Part shown: positions 35,556 to 46,688 of the stretch, piece by piece
Numbering within the stretch: the stretch's first letter is position 1
How the letters are laid out: the number at the start of each line of letters is the position of its first letter
Assembly: GCF_008932245.1 (NCBI RefSeq)
Contig: NZ_CP034910.1
Location: forward strand, 124,001 to 188,000
Length of the DNA: 64,000 bases
Origin: Sinorhizobium alkalisoli
Lineage (GTDB): Bacteria; Pseudomonadota; Alphaproteobacteria; Rhizobiales; Rhizobiaceae
Reading direction: 5' to 3'
Program-made: the position numbers and the translations under genes
Notes under the pieces: generated by a model
What the model was told of the DNA's origin: nothing
Seen by the model: only the letters and a program-made list of their open reading frames with translations
The model's database searches: none

Positions 35556-35709
35556 CCCTCTGGCCTGCCGGCCATCTCGGGAGATCGACTCGCGGCGAGC
35601 CAATCGCCCCAACGGGAAGGCTTGGCAATGCATAGCCGCTTGATGGGTGCACCGCGCGTGCCACATCCGATCTCCCCCCTTGTGGGGAGATGGCCTGCCG
35701 GCCAGAGGG
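35556..35709. repeat. Intergenic inverted repeats between gntR and ftsK
   Basis: The 392-base gap 35370-35761 carries no supported gene. A 23-base block beginning CCCTCTGG (35556-35578) recurs in inverted form at 35687-35709; both keep a GGCCTGCCGGCC core. A third hairpin, TCTCCCC/GGGGAGA, lies at 35671-35690. Such blocks are common between rhizobial genes. The gntR promoter should lie near 35370-35480. Confidence 0.6.
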
Positions 35710-35761
35710 AGGTGTCGCCGCGAGCTCAATGTCAACGTCGAGCGTGTGCCCAGCCGCCCAT

Positions 35762-38587
<2,826 letters not shown>

Positions 38588-39103
38588 GGCCTGAAAACTC
38601 GAAATTCATCATCGAAGGGGCTGTTCCTAGCGAATAGGAAATGAAGGTTAACAAGTTCCTTCCCGGGGGAGCCCGCCGGATGCGCCTGAGCCCCCAATGC
38701 CCGCGTTTCGAGGGCCCAACGAGACCGCGCAGCCGGAGTTTCCGGTAATTGAACCCGGCGCCTTCGCCGGCTTTGACCGCTCATCAATTTCTGTTTCAAC
38801 CGCGGAAAAACTGCACGGCCCGGAAGAAAGCGATCATCCCCCAAAGGGGCAAGAGCTGCGCGCCACCGGACCTCGCGAAAGTTGAACGCCCTTCAGGTGC
38901 GGAGCCGAATCAGCACCGCCGACGGATTGGCCTCATCTGAATAGACATCGAAGCTGGTCGCCGGTAAAATCTCATGGTCGGGCGCGAAGCTGGTCCGGCA
39001 AAGTGCCCTATGATTTCCGATCAGAATACCTGCGGCAAAGCAAACTGAGCATATATTTCGACGGCCCACGCGCGAGCGTATGCTTGGGAAGGTGCCATCG
39101 CAC
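38588..39103. other. Divergent intergenic region between ftsK and the TPR cyclase gene
   Basis: About 515 bases without a supported gene. A short hairpin CCGGCG-CCTT-CGCCGG sits at 38755-38770. No operator or promoter stood out. GGGAAGGTG precedes the cyclase start codon. Confidence 0.4.
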
Positions 39104-40867
39104 ATGGCCAACGAGTCCATCAGACGCCGGCTTGCTGCCATTCTGGCGGCGGACGTAGTCGGCTACAGCCGGCTCATGGAGCGGGATGAAAAGGGCACCC
39201 ATACGCTGCTCATGGGGCGGTGGACAGAGGTGCTGGAGCCGCTCGTCGCCAGCCATCAGGGTCGCGTCTTCAAGAGGACCGGAGACGGTGTGCTCGTCGA
39301 GTTCGGCAGCGCCGTCAATGCAGTCGAATGCGCCGCAGCACTTCAGCAGGCCATGGCGTCCGCAAACCGGGCGGCGTCGGAGACCCCCGCCATCGTCCTG
39401 CGCGTCGGCGTAAACCTCGGCGATATCATGGTCCACGACAGCGACCTTTTCGGCGACGGCGTCAATGTGGCTGCCCGCATAGAGGCGCTTGCCGCTCCCG
39501 GTGGTGTGGCGATTTCGGACGGTATTCATGAATACGTGCATGGTCGCGTCGGGCTCGATTTCATCGATGGCGGAAATCACGACGTCAAGAACATCGAGCG
39601 CCCGGTGCACATCTGGACGTGGTCGCCGGAAGGTCGCGCGATCGATCCGGTCGAAACCGAGGGCAAAACCACGCCGCAGCTGCCACGGAAGCCATCGATA
39701 GCCGTCCTGCCGTTCGACAACATGTCCGGCGATCCGGAGCAGGGCTATTTCGCCGATGGCATCACCGAGGACATCATCACCGATCTCTCGAAGGTATCCG
39801 GGCTCTTCGTGATCGCCCGGAACTCCTCTTTCGCCTACAAGGGCAAGTCTCCGGACATCCGCAAAGTGAGCCGGGAACTGGGTGTCCGCTATGTTCTCGA
39901 AGGCAGTGTGCGTCGGGCCGCCGACCGAATCCGCATCAACGCCCAGATGATCGACGGGACGACCGGCGGCCATCTGTGGGCCGAACGCTACGATCGCGGA
40001 CTTGAAGACATATTCGCAGTGCAGGACGAAGTGACCCGCACGATCGTCGAGGCGCTGCGGGTAAAGTTGACCCCGAGCGAAGAGGAGCGGCGCGAGAGCC
40101 GCGGCAAGGTCGATCCGGAAGCCTATGATCTGCTCGTTCGCTCCCGCCGGTCCACCCTGCAGTTCAACGCACAATCGTCCATGGACGCGCGCAGCATGCT
40201 GAAGCGCGCCATCACGATCGATCCGGGCCTGGCGGCGGCCTACGCCGCACTCTCGATCGTCGCCCTGACCGACTTCATTAATCAATGGAACGGCGCGACC
40301 CCCGACAATCTCTCGCAGGCCCTCGAACTGGCCCAAAAGGCAATCGAAACGGACGAAACCGAGCCGCAAGGCCTACACGCACTCTCGCTTGCCCTTGCCT
40401 GGATGCGACGTCTGGATGAGGCGGAGCGCGCTGCCGAGCGGGAGCTCGAGCTCGACCCAAATTCGGCCACCGCCTATACCGCACTGGGCAGCATAAGGGA
40501 TTTCCAGGGGCGGCACGAAGACGCCCTGGCGCTGTATACGCGGGCCAACCGGCTCGATCCGCAATTCGATTTGTCGCTGCATTTTCTCGGGAGGGCTCTC
40601 TTGAGCCTCGAACGCTTTGACGAGGCCGAGATCGCCTTCAAGCGTCGACTGACGCTTGCGCCGCGATCGGACATGACGCGCTTTTATCTCGCCTGCCTTT
40701 ATGGTCGCACTGGACGACACGAAGAAGCACGACGCTATTGGCGAGAGGTGCTGGAGGTCAACCCGAATTTTTCCATCGACCATCTCAAGCGCGCCCTGCC
40801 CTACCAGGATCCCGGCCTGCTCGATCGGCTGGCGGACGGCCTCCGGCTGGCCGGCGTCTCCATTTAA
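39104..40867 (+). CDS. Class III adenylate/guanylate cyclase with TolB-like and TPR domains
   Basis: A 587-aa soluble cyclase of the type abundant in rhizobia. Domain order: cyclase (1 to about 170; metal Asp in LAADVVGYSRLM, Lys-containing FKRTGDGVLVEF, and FGDGVNVAARIEALA), a TolB-like N-terminal domain (about 195-320; IAVLPFDNMSGDPEQGYF), then TPR repeats to the C-terminus. At the second base-recognition position the sequence reads DSDLFGD, where classical adenylate cyclases have Thr or Asp, so substrate choice is uncertain. The ATG at 39104 is preferred to 39080 for its spacing from GGGAAGG. Confidence 0.87.
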   Translation: MANESIRRRLAAILAADVVGYSRLMERDEKGTHTLLMGRWTEVLEPLVASHQGRVFKRTGDGVLVEFGSAVNAVECAAALQQAMASANRAASETPAIVLRVGVNLGDIMVHDSDLFGDGVNVAARIEALAAPGGVAISDGIHEYVHGRVGLDFIDGGNHDVKNIERPVHIWTWSPEGRAIDPVETEGKTTPQLPRKPSIAVLPFDNMSGDPEQGYFADGITEDIITDLSKVSGLFVIARNSSFAYKGKSPDIRKVSRELGVRYVLEGSVRRAADRIRINAQMIDGTTGGHLWAERYDRGLEDIFAVQDEVTRTIVEALRVKLTPSEEERRESRGKVDPEAYDLLVRSRRSTLQFNAQSSMDARSMLKRAITIDPGLAAAYAALSIVALTDFINQWNGATPDNLSQALELAQKAIETDETEPQGLHALSLALAWMRRLDEAERAAERELELDPNSATAYTALGSIRDFQGRHEDALALYTRANRLDPQFDLSLHFLGRALLSLERFDEAEIAFKRRLTLAPRSDMTRFYLACLYGRTGRHEEARRYWREVLEVNPNFSIDHLKRALPYQDPGLLDRLADGLRLAGVSI

Positions 40868-40926
40868 TCAGAGCCCGGTCCATGGGAGCATGGAGGCGCC
40901 ACACTCGTGGAGAAAGGGCAACCGAC

Positions 40927-41331
40927 ATGGGTAACAATCTTGCAGTTTCAAGTTCCCTCGCGCTCCTGGGCCGACTGCTTCTCTCGGCTATATTCGTCTC
41001 TTCCGGCGTGGAAAAGCTGGTCGATCCCTCTGGTACAGTCGGTTATATAAGCGCGGCCAATCTGCCATTGCCGTGGGTCGCCTATGCGGTTGCCCTGCTG
41101 GTGGAACTCGGCGGCAGCATCCTTCTCGTCCTCGGTTACCGAACGAGGCTGGCGGCACTCGTCCTGGCACTCTTCACCCTCGCATCGGCACTCGGTTTTC
41201 ATATGGACTTCGCGGACCAGAATCAGACGATTCATTTCATGAAAAACATCGCAATCACGGGCGGTTTCCTGCAGGTGATGGCATTCGGCGCTGGCGGCTT
41301 CAGTCTGGATGCACGAGCCGGGCGCGCCTGA
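40927..41331 (+). CDS. DoxX-family membrane protein
   Basis: A 134-aa protein with four predicted membrane spans and the DoxX signature near the first (LLLSAIFVSSGVEKLVDP), followed by YAVALLVELGGSILLVLGYRTR. Members are linked to quinone-dependent redox and membrane stress, but the reaction is not established here. The frame opens upstream in the preceding gene; the ATG at 40927 after AAAGGGCAACCGAC is chosen. It follows the cyclase gene by about 60 bases. Confidence 0.85.
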   Translation: MGNNLAVSSSLALLGRLLLSAIFVSSGVEKLVDPSGTVGYISAANLPLPWVAYAVALLVELGGSILLVLGYRTRLAALVLALFTLASALGFHMDFADQNQTIHFMKNIAITGGFLQVMAFGAGGFSLDARAGRA

Positions 41332-41349
41332 GCGGCACGGCTGGCGGAG

Positions 41350-42351
41350 TCACGCATTTTCCGCCGTAACCGTCAGGAACCGTACCGGTTCGGGGCCGAC
41401 GTCGACGTCAATCAGTTCGAGCGAGCGCAGGATCAGGTCGATCGACCGCCTCGCCTGGATCTCCGGCGCCTGGTCGAGCACGATTGCCATGACACCCTCG
41501 TTGAGCGCCTTGCGCGACTGCTCGGAGAGCTCATGGCCGACCCAGCAGACGTCGCGCGCCGCGTGCTCCTTCAGGATCGCGGCCACCGAGCGGTTGTCGC
41601 CGCCGGCGGTGTAGAGGCCGATGATATCCGGATCGTCGCGAAGCGCCGCGCGCAGGAGTTCCATCGAGGTGATGTCATCGTCATAATCGAACATCACTTG
41701 GCTGAAGAAGTGATCACCGACGTGTTCGGCGAGATAGGCGGAAAAGCCGCGGATGCGTTCCTTGTGGTTTTCATAGGCGCCGCTGTGGCAGAGCGCTACG
41801 AAAACGCCCCGCCGCCCGACGAGCATCCGCGACATGTAGAAGGCAGCCGTGCGTCCCGCGGCGTAATTGTCTATTCCGACATAGGCGAGTTCCGGAGCAG
41901 GCCTCGTCATGATCTGCACGACCGGCGTGCCCTGGCCGGCGACCGTCCTCAGGCTCCTCACCACATCCGGATGGTCCGGCGCCACCACGATCAGCGCCGA
42001 GCGGCGAACCGTCGGATGGGCAATGTGATGGGCGAACTCCTTCGGATCGTTCTCGCGGGCGAAGGTGCGGTGCACGACGATGCTCTTGTCCAGTAGCGCC
42101 GCGATCCGCTCGAAGGCGTGGTTCATACGCGAGTAGAAGCTCGTCTCGGGGCGGACGAGAATGACCTCGATCCGGATCATCCCCCTATGCGCTTCCGGCA
42201 AACTGTGGCGATAGTTGAGCTTGCGCGCAGCGCGAAAGACTTTTTCGACCGTTTCCGGCCGAACCCCGCCGCGGCCGTTGACGACGCGCTCGACCGTCGC
42301 TGTACCGACGCCGGCCTCCCGCGCCACATCCTTCAGGGTGATCCTCACCAT
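41350..42351 (-). CDS. LacI-family transcriptional regulator
   Basis: A 333-aa repressor: N-terminal LacI HTH (ITLKDVAREAGVGTATVERV then VNGRGGVRPETVEKV) with hinge, followed by a sugar-binding periplasmic-protein-like domain (YVGIDNYAAGRTAAFYMSRM, GLYTAGGDNRSVAAIL). AGGAGGGA precedes the ATG at 42351. It is divergent from two isomerases and an oxidoreductase, with a 16-bp palindrome in between, so it probably represses that catabolic operon until an inducing sugar or polyol binds. Confidence 0.92.
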   Translation of the reverse strand: MVRITLKDVAREAGVGTATVERVVNGRGGVRPETVEKVFRAARKLNYRHSLPEAHRGMIRIEVILVRPETSFYSRMNHAFERIAALLDKSIVVHRTFARENDPKEFAHHIAHPTVRRSALIVVAPDHPDVVRSLRTVAGQGTPVVQIMTRPAPELAYVGIDNYAAGRTAAFYMSRMLVGRRGVFVALCHSGAYENHKERIRGFSAYLAEHVGDHFFSQVMFDYDDDITSMELLRAALRDDPDIIGLYTAGGDNRSVAAILKEHAARDVCWVGHELSEQSRKALNEGVMAIVLDQAPEIQARRSIDLILRSLELIDVDVGPEPVRFLTVTAENA

Positions 42352-42401
42352 GGCACTCCCTCCTGAAACGCAGTTCAACCGGCGAGAGGAACCCTCGTCA
42401 A

Positions 42402-42417
42402 TGATCAAATTTGATCA
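42402..42417. promoter_or_regulatory. 16-bp perfect palindrome, candidate LacI operator
   Basis: TGATCAAATTTGATCA is an exact palindrome in the 197-base gap between the LacI gene and the first isomerase gene. Its location between divergent starts fits an operator for the adjacent regulator, although the AT-rich core without a central CG is unusual for a LacI-family site. Confidence 0.55.
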
Positions 42418-42548
42418 AAGTAGATTTAGGGCCCGGAAGCGGCCGGAGCTAGTCTCTCCGACAGTTCGGGAGGATCTCTCGATCCGAACCACAACTCGAA
42501 GATCGGGCGCCGCTCGCTTCCAGCGATTGGTGCGACGGAGGAGCAGCT

Positions 42549-43463
42549 ATGAAGATCGCACTCGACCCCTATATGCATCGCCACCTCGGCCTGCGCGACC
42601 TATGCCGCAAGGCCGCCGAGCTTGGTTACGACCATATCGAGCTTTCGCCGCGCGAGGATTTTCTCCCCTGGTGGGTGCGACCGCGCGCGCACAAAGAGCG
42701 GATCGCCGAATTCAAGTCGGCGCTCAGGGACCACGGCGTAAAGCTCGCATCGATCCTGCCGATGTATCGCTGGGCAAGCCCGCATGAGGACGAGCGCCAG
42801 GCGGCGGTGCGCTACTGGAAGGAAGCGATCCAGGCGGCAGTCGAGATGGGTTGCGACACGATGAATTCCGAATTCGGCCGCGGCCCCTCGCCGGACCGCG
42901 GCCATCGCTCCAATTGCTGTGGCGGCATGCATAGCCACGAGCACAGCGAGGCCGCGTGGTGGCGTTCTATGGAGGAGCTTGTGCCGGTCTTCGAGAAGGA
43001 AGGCGTAACGCTCAACATGGAGCCCCATCCGGAAGACTGGTGCGAGACGCTGCGGCCGGCCGTCGACATGCTGAAGACGATCGGTTCCAAGAACGTCAAG
43101 TTTCTCTATTGCGCGCCGCATACCTTCTACTTCGGCAATGACATGGCGGAGATGATCCGCGAGGCCGGGTCGCTGATCGCCCATGTCCACGTGGCCGACA
43201 CCTACAACCACAAGGCCTCGTCCGGTCTGCGCTACATCATCAACCCGCCCGGCGCGAAGGTGACCATCCATCAGCACATGGACATGTATCAGGGCGAGAT
43301 CAACTGGGACGTCTTCTTTTCCTCGCTCGCCGGGGTCGGCTTCGACGGCATCGTCACGGCCTGCGTCTTCGGCTGGGAAGAGCGCGCCGACGAGTCCGGC
43401 CGTTTCATGCGGGAGGAAATTCAGAAATACGTGGACAAATATTGGCCGGCCGAACGCGCGTAA
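42549..43463 (+). CDS. Sugar phosphate isomerase/epimerase family protein
   Basis: A 304-aa TIM-barrel protein. Metal and active-site positions are seen as LGYDHIELSPREDF, VTLNMEPHPEDW, YCAPHTFYFGND, IAHVHVADTYNHK and a C-terminal FDGIVTACVFGWEE. It also contains a Cys/His-rich SNCCGGMHSHEHSE insertion, odd for the family. GGAGGAGCAGCT lies before the ATG. First gene of a three-gene polyol or inositol-like catabolic unit; the substrate is unknown. Confidence 0.87.
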   Translation: MKIALDPYMHRHLGLRDLCRKAAELGYDHIELSPREDFLPWWVRPRAHKERIAEFKSALRDHGVKLASILPMYRWASPHEDERQAAVRYWKEAIQAAVEMGCDTMNSEFGRGPSPDRGHRSNCCGGMHSHEHSEAAWWRSMEELVPVFEKEGVTLNMEPHPEDWCETLRPAVDMLKTIGSKNVKFLYCAPHTFYFGNDMAEMIREAGSLIAHVHVADTYNHKASSGLRYIINPPGAKVTIHQHMDMYQGEINWDVFFSSLAGVGFDGIVTACVFGWEERADESGRFMREEIQKYVDKYWPAERA

Positions 43464-43500
43464 GCGTTCACTTACCGAGCATCGACAGAGACGACTCGCA

Positions 43501-44424
43501 ATGACCATCACCATCACGACCGCCCCCTGCTGCTGGGGCGTTGACGACGTCAACAACCCGAACCTGCCCGCCTGGGAGCGCGTCTTCGACGAGGCGGCCG
43601 CCGCCGGCTATGGCGGTCTGGAACTTGGCCCCTACGGCTATGTGCCGCTCGAGTCCGAACGGGTCGCCCGGGCGCTTGACGAACGCAAGCTCTTCATCGT
43701 CGCCGGCACGATCTTCGACGATCTCGTCTCGCCGGAGAACCAGGCCAACCTGCTGCGCCAGACCGACGAAATCTGCGCCGTCATCACGCGATTGCCGCAG
43801 CCGCAGCAGCTATCCGGTCAGCGTTTCAGGACGCCCTATCTCACCGTCATGGACTGGGGCCACGACGAGCGGGATTATTCCGCCGGCCATTACGACCGTG
43901 CGCCGCGGCTATCGGACGAGGAGTGGCGCGGCATGGTTGCCAATATCAAGGCGATTGCCGCGGTCGCCCGCGACAAATACGGCGTGCGCGCCGTCATCCA
44001 TCCGCATGCCGGCGGCTATATTGAATTCGCCGACGAGATCGAGCGGATCGCTAACGACGTGCCGGCGGCGCTTGCGGGCTTCTGCATCGACACGGGCCAC
44101 ACCTATTACGCGGGCATGGACCCGGTCGAGACGCTGAAGAAATATGGCGGTCGCCTCGACTATGTGCATTTCAAGGACATCGACGAAACGGTCTTCCGCC
44201 GGGTGCTTGGCGAGAATATCCGGTTCTTCGAGGCCTGCGCGCAAGGTGTCATGTGCCCGATCGGGCGCGGCATCATCGACTACCCGGCAATCAGGCAGGC
44301 GCTCGACGAGATCGGCTATCAGGGCTTCATCACGGTCGAGCAGGAACGCGATCCCTTGAGTGTGGCGGGAAGCCTCACCGACGTGAAGGAAAGTCGCGAT
44401 TATCTGCGCTCGGTCGGGTTTTGA
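43501..44424 (+). CDS. Sugar phosphate isomerase/epimerase, IolE-like
   Basis: A 307-aa TIM-barrel protein closest in pattern to inosose dehydratase IolE: N-terminal TAPCCWGVDDVNNPNLPAW, then YGGLELGPYGY, IHPHAGGYIEF, FCIDTGHTYYAGMDPVETL, LDYVHFKDI and FITVEQERDPL. IolE dehydrates 2-keto-myo-inositol; that activity is plausible given the Gfo/Idh dehydrogenase next door but cannot be proved from sequence. Confidence 0.85.
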   Translation: MTITITTAPCCWGVDDVNNPNLPAWERVFDEAAAAGYGGLELGPYGYVPLESERVARALDERKLFIVAGTIFDDLVSPENQANLLRQTDEICAVITRLPQPQQLSGQRFRTPYLTVMDWGHDERDYSAGHYDRAPRLSDEEWRGMVANIKAIAAVARDKYGVRAVIHPHAGGYIEFADEIERIANDVPAALAGFCIDTGHTYYAGMDPVETLKKYGGRLDYVHFKDIDETVFRRVLGENIRFFEACAQGVMCPIGRGIIDYPAIRQALDEIGYQGFITVEQERDPLSVAGSLTDVKESRDYLRSVGF

Positions 44425-44446
44425 AGCAACACTTGGGAACACCACA

Positions 44447-45610
44447 ATGTCAGAGAAGAGAACGAAACCGATCCGCTGGGGCATGGTCGGCGGCGGGCGC
44501 GGCAGCCAGATCGGCTACATCCATCGCTCGGCGGCGCTGAGGGACAACACATTTGAACTCGTCGCCGGCGCCTTCGATATCGATGCGGCGCGGGGCCGCA
44601 CCTTCGGCATCGACCTGGGATTGGACGAACAGCGGAGCTACCCGGACTACCGGACGCTGTTCGCGGAGGAGGCGAAGCGCGCCGACGGCATCGAAGCGGT
44701 CTCGATCGCAACGCCGAACAACACCCATTTCGGGATCTGCAAGGCGGCGCTCGAACACGGCATCCACGTCGTCTGCGAAAAGCCGCTCTGCTTCACCGTT
44801 GCCGAAGCGAAGGAACTGAAGGCACTGGCAGAAGCGCGCGGCCTCATCGTCGGCGTCACCTATGGCTATGCCGGCCATCAGATGATCGAGCAGGCCCGCG
44901 CCATGGTGAAGAACGGCGATCTCGGCGAAATCCGCATCGTCAACCTGCAATTCGCCCACGGTTTCCACAGCGCCGCCGTCGAGGAACGGAACCCGTCGAC
45001 CCGCTGGCGCGTCGACCCGAAATTCGCCGGACCCAGCTATGTGCTCGGCGACGTCGGCACGCATCCGCTTTATCTTTCCGAGGTCATCCTGCCGCACATG
45101 AAGATCAAGCGGCTGATGTGCGTGCGCCAGAGCTTCATCAAGAGCCGGGCACCGCTCGAGGACAATGCGGTGACCCTGATGGAATACGACAACGGCGCGA
45201 TTGCCAATGTCTGGTCGAGCGCTGTCAATGCCGGCTCCATGCACGGTCAGAAGCTTCGCATCGTCGGATCGAAGGCGAGCATCGAATGGTGGGACGAGCG
45301 GCCGAACCAGCTCTCCTACGAGATCCAGGGCGAACCCGTCCGCATCCTCGAGCGCGGCATGGACTATCTCTATCCGCAAGCCCGCCTCGACGATCGTATC
45401 GGCGGCGGCCATCCGGAAGGCCTGTTCGAGGCCTGGGGCAACCTCTACCGCCGCTTCGGCCTGGCGATCAACGGCCATCGCGGGTTGGCGCCGGAAAGCA
45501 GCAAGGACCTCGTCTTTCCCGGCATCGACGCCGGGCTGGAGGGCGTACGCTGGGTCGAAAACTGCGTCCGCTCGGCCGATCGGGGCGGCGTCTGGGTGGA
45601 CTACGGGTAA
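44447..45610 (+). CDS. Gfo/Idh/MocA-family oxidoreductase
   Basis: A 387-aa NAD(P)-dependent dehydrogenase. The N-terminal Rossmann segment is IRWGMVGGGRGSQIGYIHR; the cofactor-domain motif VSIATPNNTHFGICKAALEHG and the EKPLCFTVAEA loop with catalytic Lys are intact. The C-terminal domain includes LGDVGTHPLYLSEVI. It probably oxidises a sugar or polyol whose product feeds the two isomerases. Its stop lies one base from the convergent repB stop. Confidence 0.9.
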   Translation: MSEKRTKPIRWGMVGGGRGSQIGYIHRSAALRDNTFELVAGAFDIDAARGRTFGIDLGLDEQRSYPDYRTLFAEEAKRADGIEAVSIATPNNTHFGICKAALEHGIHVVCEKPLCFTVAEAKELKALAEARGLIVGVTYGYAGHQMIEQARAMVKNGDLGEIRIVNLQFAHGFHSAAVEERNPSTRWRVDPKFAGPSYVLGDVGTHPLYLSEVILPHMKIKRLMCVRQSFIKSRAPLEDNAVTLMEYDNGAIANVWSSAVNAGSMHGQKLRIVGSKASIEWWDERPNQLSYEIQGEPVRILERGMDYLYPQARLDDRIGGGHPEGLFEAWGNLYRRFGLAINGHRGLAPESSKDLVFPGIDAGLEGVRWVENCVRSADRGGVWVDYG

Positions 45611-45611
45611 A

Positions 45612-46685
45612 TCAGCGACGGAGCAGCGACTTCTGACGATCCATGAAGTTCGCGTGGTATTTCCCCAGCATGTTCACCGCCTCGTTGACGAAGACAGGAT
45701 GCGTTTCGGGTACGAACTCGATTGTTGGCGACTTCCCGTTGCGCCTCAGGCGCGCGTAGACTCGTCCGGCTTCGTCCCTCAACTCTTCCGGCATTTCCGG
45801 CTTCGGCCTGTCCCCATCGGAGAGCCGATCGAAGACCAGTTGGAAGCGCTGGTCGGTGTCGGCGGCGCGGAATTCCGAAGAAGCGATCTCCTCCTCTGCC
45901 GCGACGCGCGCGTCCACTTTATCAAGCAGTGCGCCGATCGCCATCCAGCGGGCGCGGCCGGCCCTGGGTGCCGGACCGATGGCGCGCGCGACGTTGTGCG
46001 GTACGCTGTCGGCGACCTGTAGGAGACGGGAGAGCTCGCTCTTCTGCACCGCAAGCGCATCGCCGATCACCTTGCGGTCGAAACCGCGTGCGGCAAGCGC
46101 CGCAGCGAAAAGCGCCCGCTCGATGAAGGAGAGGTTGCGCCGCTCGGCATTTTCCTTGCCCTGGGCCAGCACCAATTCGTCGTCGGAAAGCGGCCGGACG
46201 ATCGCCTTCACCTGGAGCTCGAGCCGGCGCACCGCCTTCAGGCGACGATGACCATAGGCGGTCTGGTAATGCCCTTGCTTGTCCGGATGCGGGCGGACAA
46301 GGATCGGAGATTGCTGCCCGTTCTCGCGAATGCTCTCGACGAGCGCCACAAAATCCGGATCGTCGACTTCGCCGTCGGTCAGGCGATCTTCGATGAAGGA
46401 GGCTTCGACGAGCGCCGGATCGAGCGAAACGACGCGCTCGCCCGCCGTCAGCGCCTCGCGAAGTGCGCGCGCCTCCTCCGCCTCGCGGGTGATGCTGCCG
46501 AGTGAAAGCCCCATGGCCTTGACCGCGCCGGAGGCCGCGCGTGGCGGAGTCGGGGCGGGCGTGCTTCTGTTGACAGGTGTCAACTCGGCCGGGTCCGCAG
46601 AAGGCTCACCCGCGGCCTGTGGAGAGGCCGGAGCCCCACCCATGAACAGCGCCCGCAATTCGTTCTTCCGGTTGTTGCCTGCCAT
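45612..46685 (-). CDS. repB: RepB/ParB-family plasmid partition protein
   Basis: A 357-aa DNA-binding partition protein of the repABC type. The N-terminal part shows GLSLGSITREAEEARALREAL, and the ParB core has QQSPILVRPHPDKQGHYQ, AYGHRRLKAVRRLELQVKAI and ENAERRNLSFIERALFA, followed by an HTH region (VQKSELSRLLQVADSVPH). It would bind parS sites and recruit RepA. It starts three bases after repA. In complete cassettes repC follows repB; here the next base after repB belongs to a convergent oxidoreductase gene, so repC and the inter-genic antisense RNA are absent. Confidence 0.92.
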   Translation of the reverse strand: MAGNNRKNELRALFMGGAPASPQAAGEPSADPAELTPVNRSTPAPTPPRAASGAVKAMGLSLGSITREAEEARALREALTAGERVVSLDPALVEASFIEDRLTDGEVDDPDFVALVESIRENGQQSPILVRPHPDKQGHYQTAYGHRRLKAVRRLELQVKAIVRPLSDDELVLAQGKENAERRNLSFIERALFAAALAARGFDRKVIGDALAVQKSELSRLLQVADSVPHNVARAIGPAPRAGRARWMAIGALLDKVDARVAAEEEIASSEFRAADTDQRFQLVFDRLSDGDRPKPEMPEELRDEAGRVYARLRRNGKSPTIEFVPETHPVFVNEAVNMLGKYHANFMDRQKSLLRR

Positions 46686-46688
46686 CTT

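Noticed and set aside
45500..45650. Search for repC or its antisense RNA downstream of repB
   Set aside because: There is one base between the repB stop and the convergent oxidoreductase stop, so no space for either.
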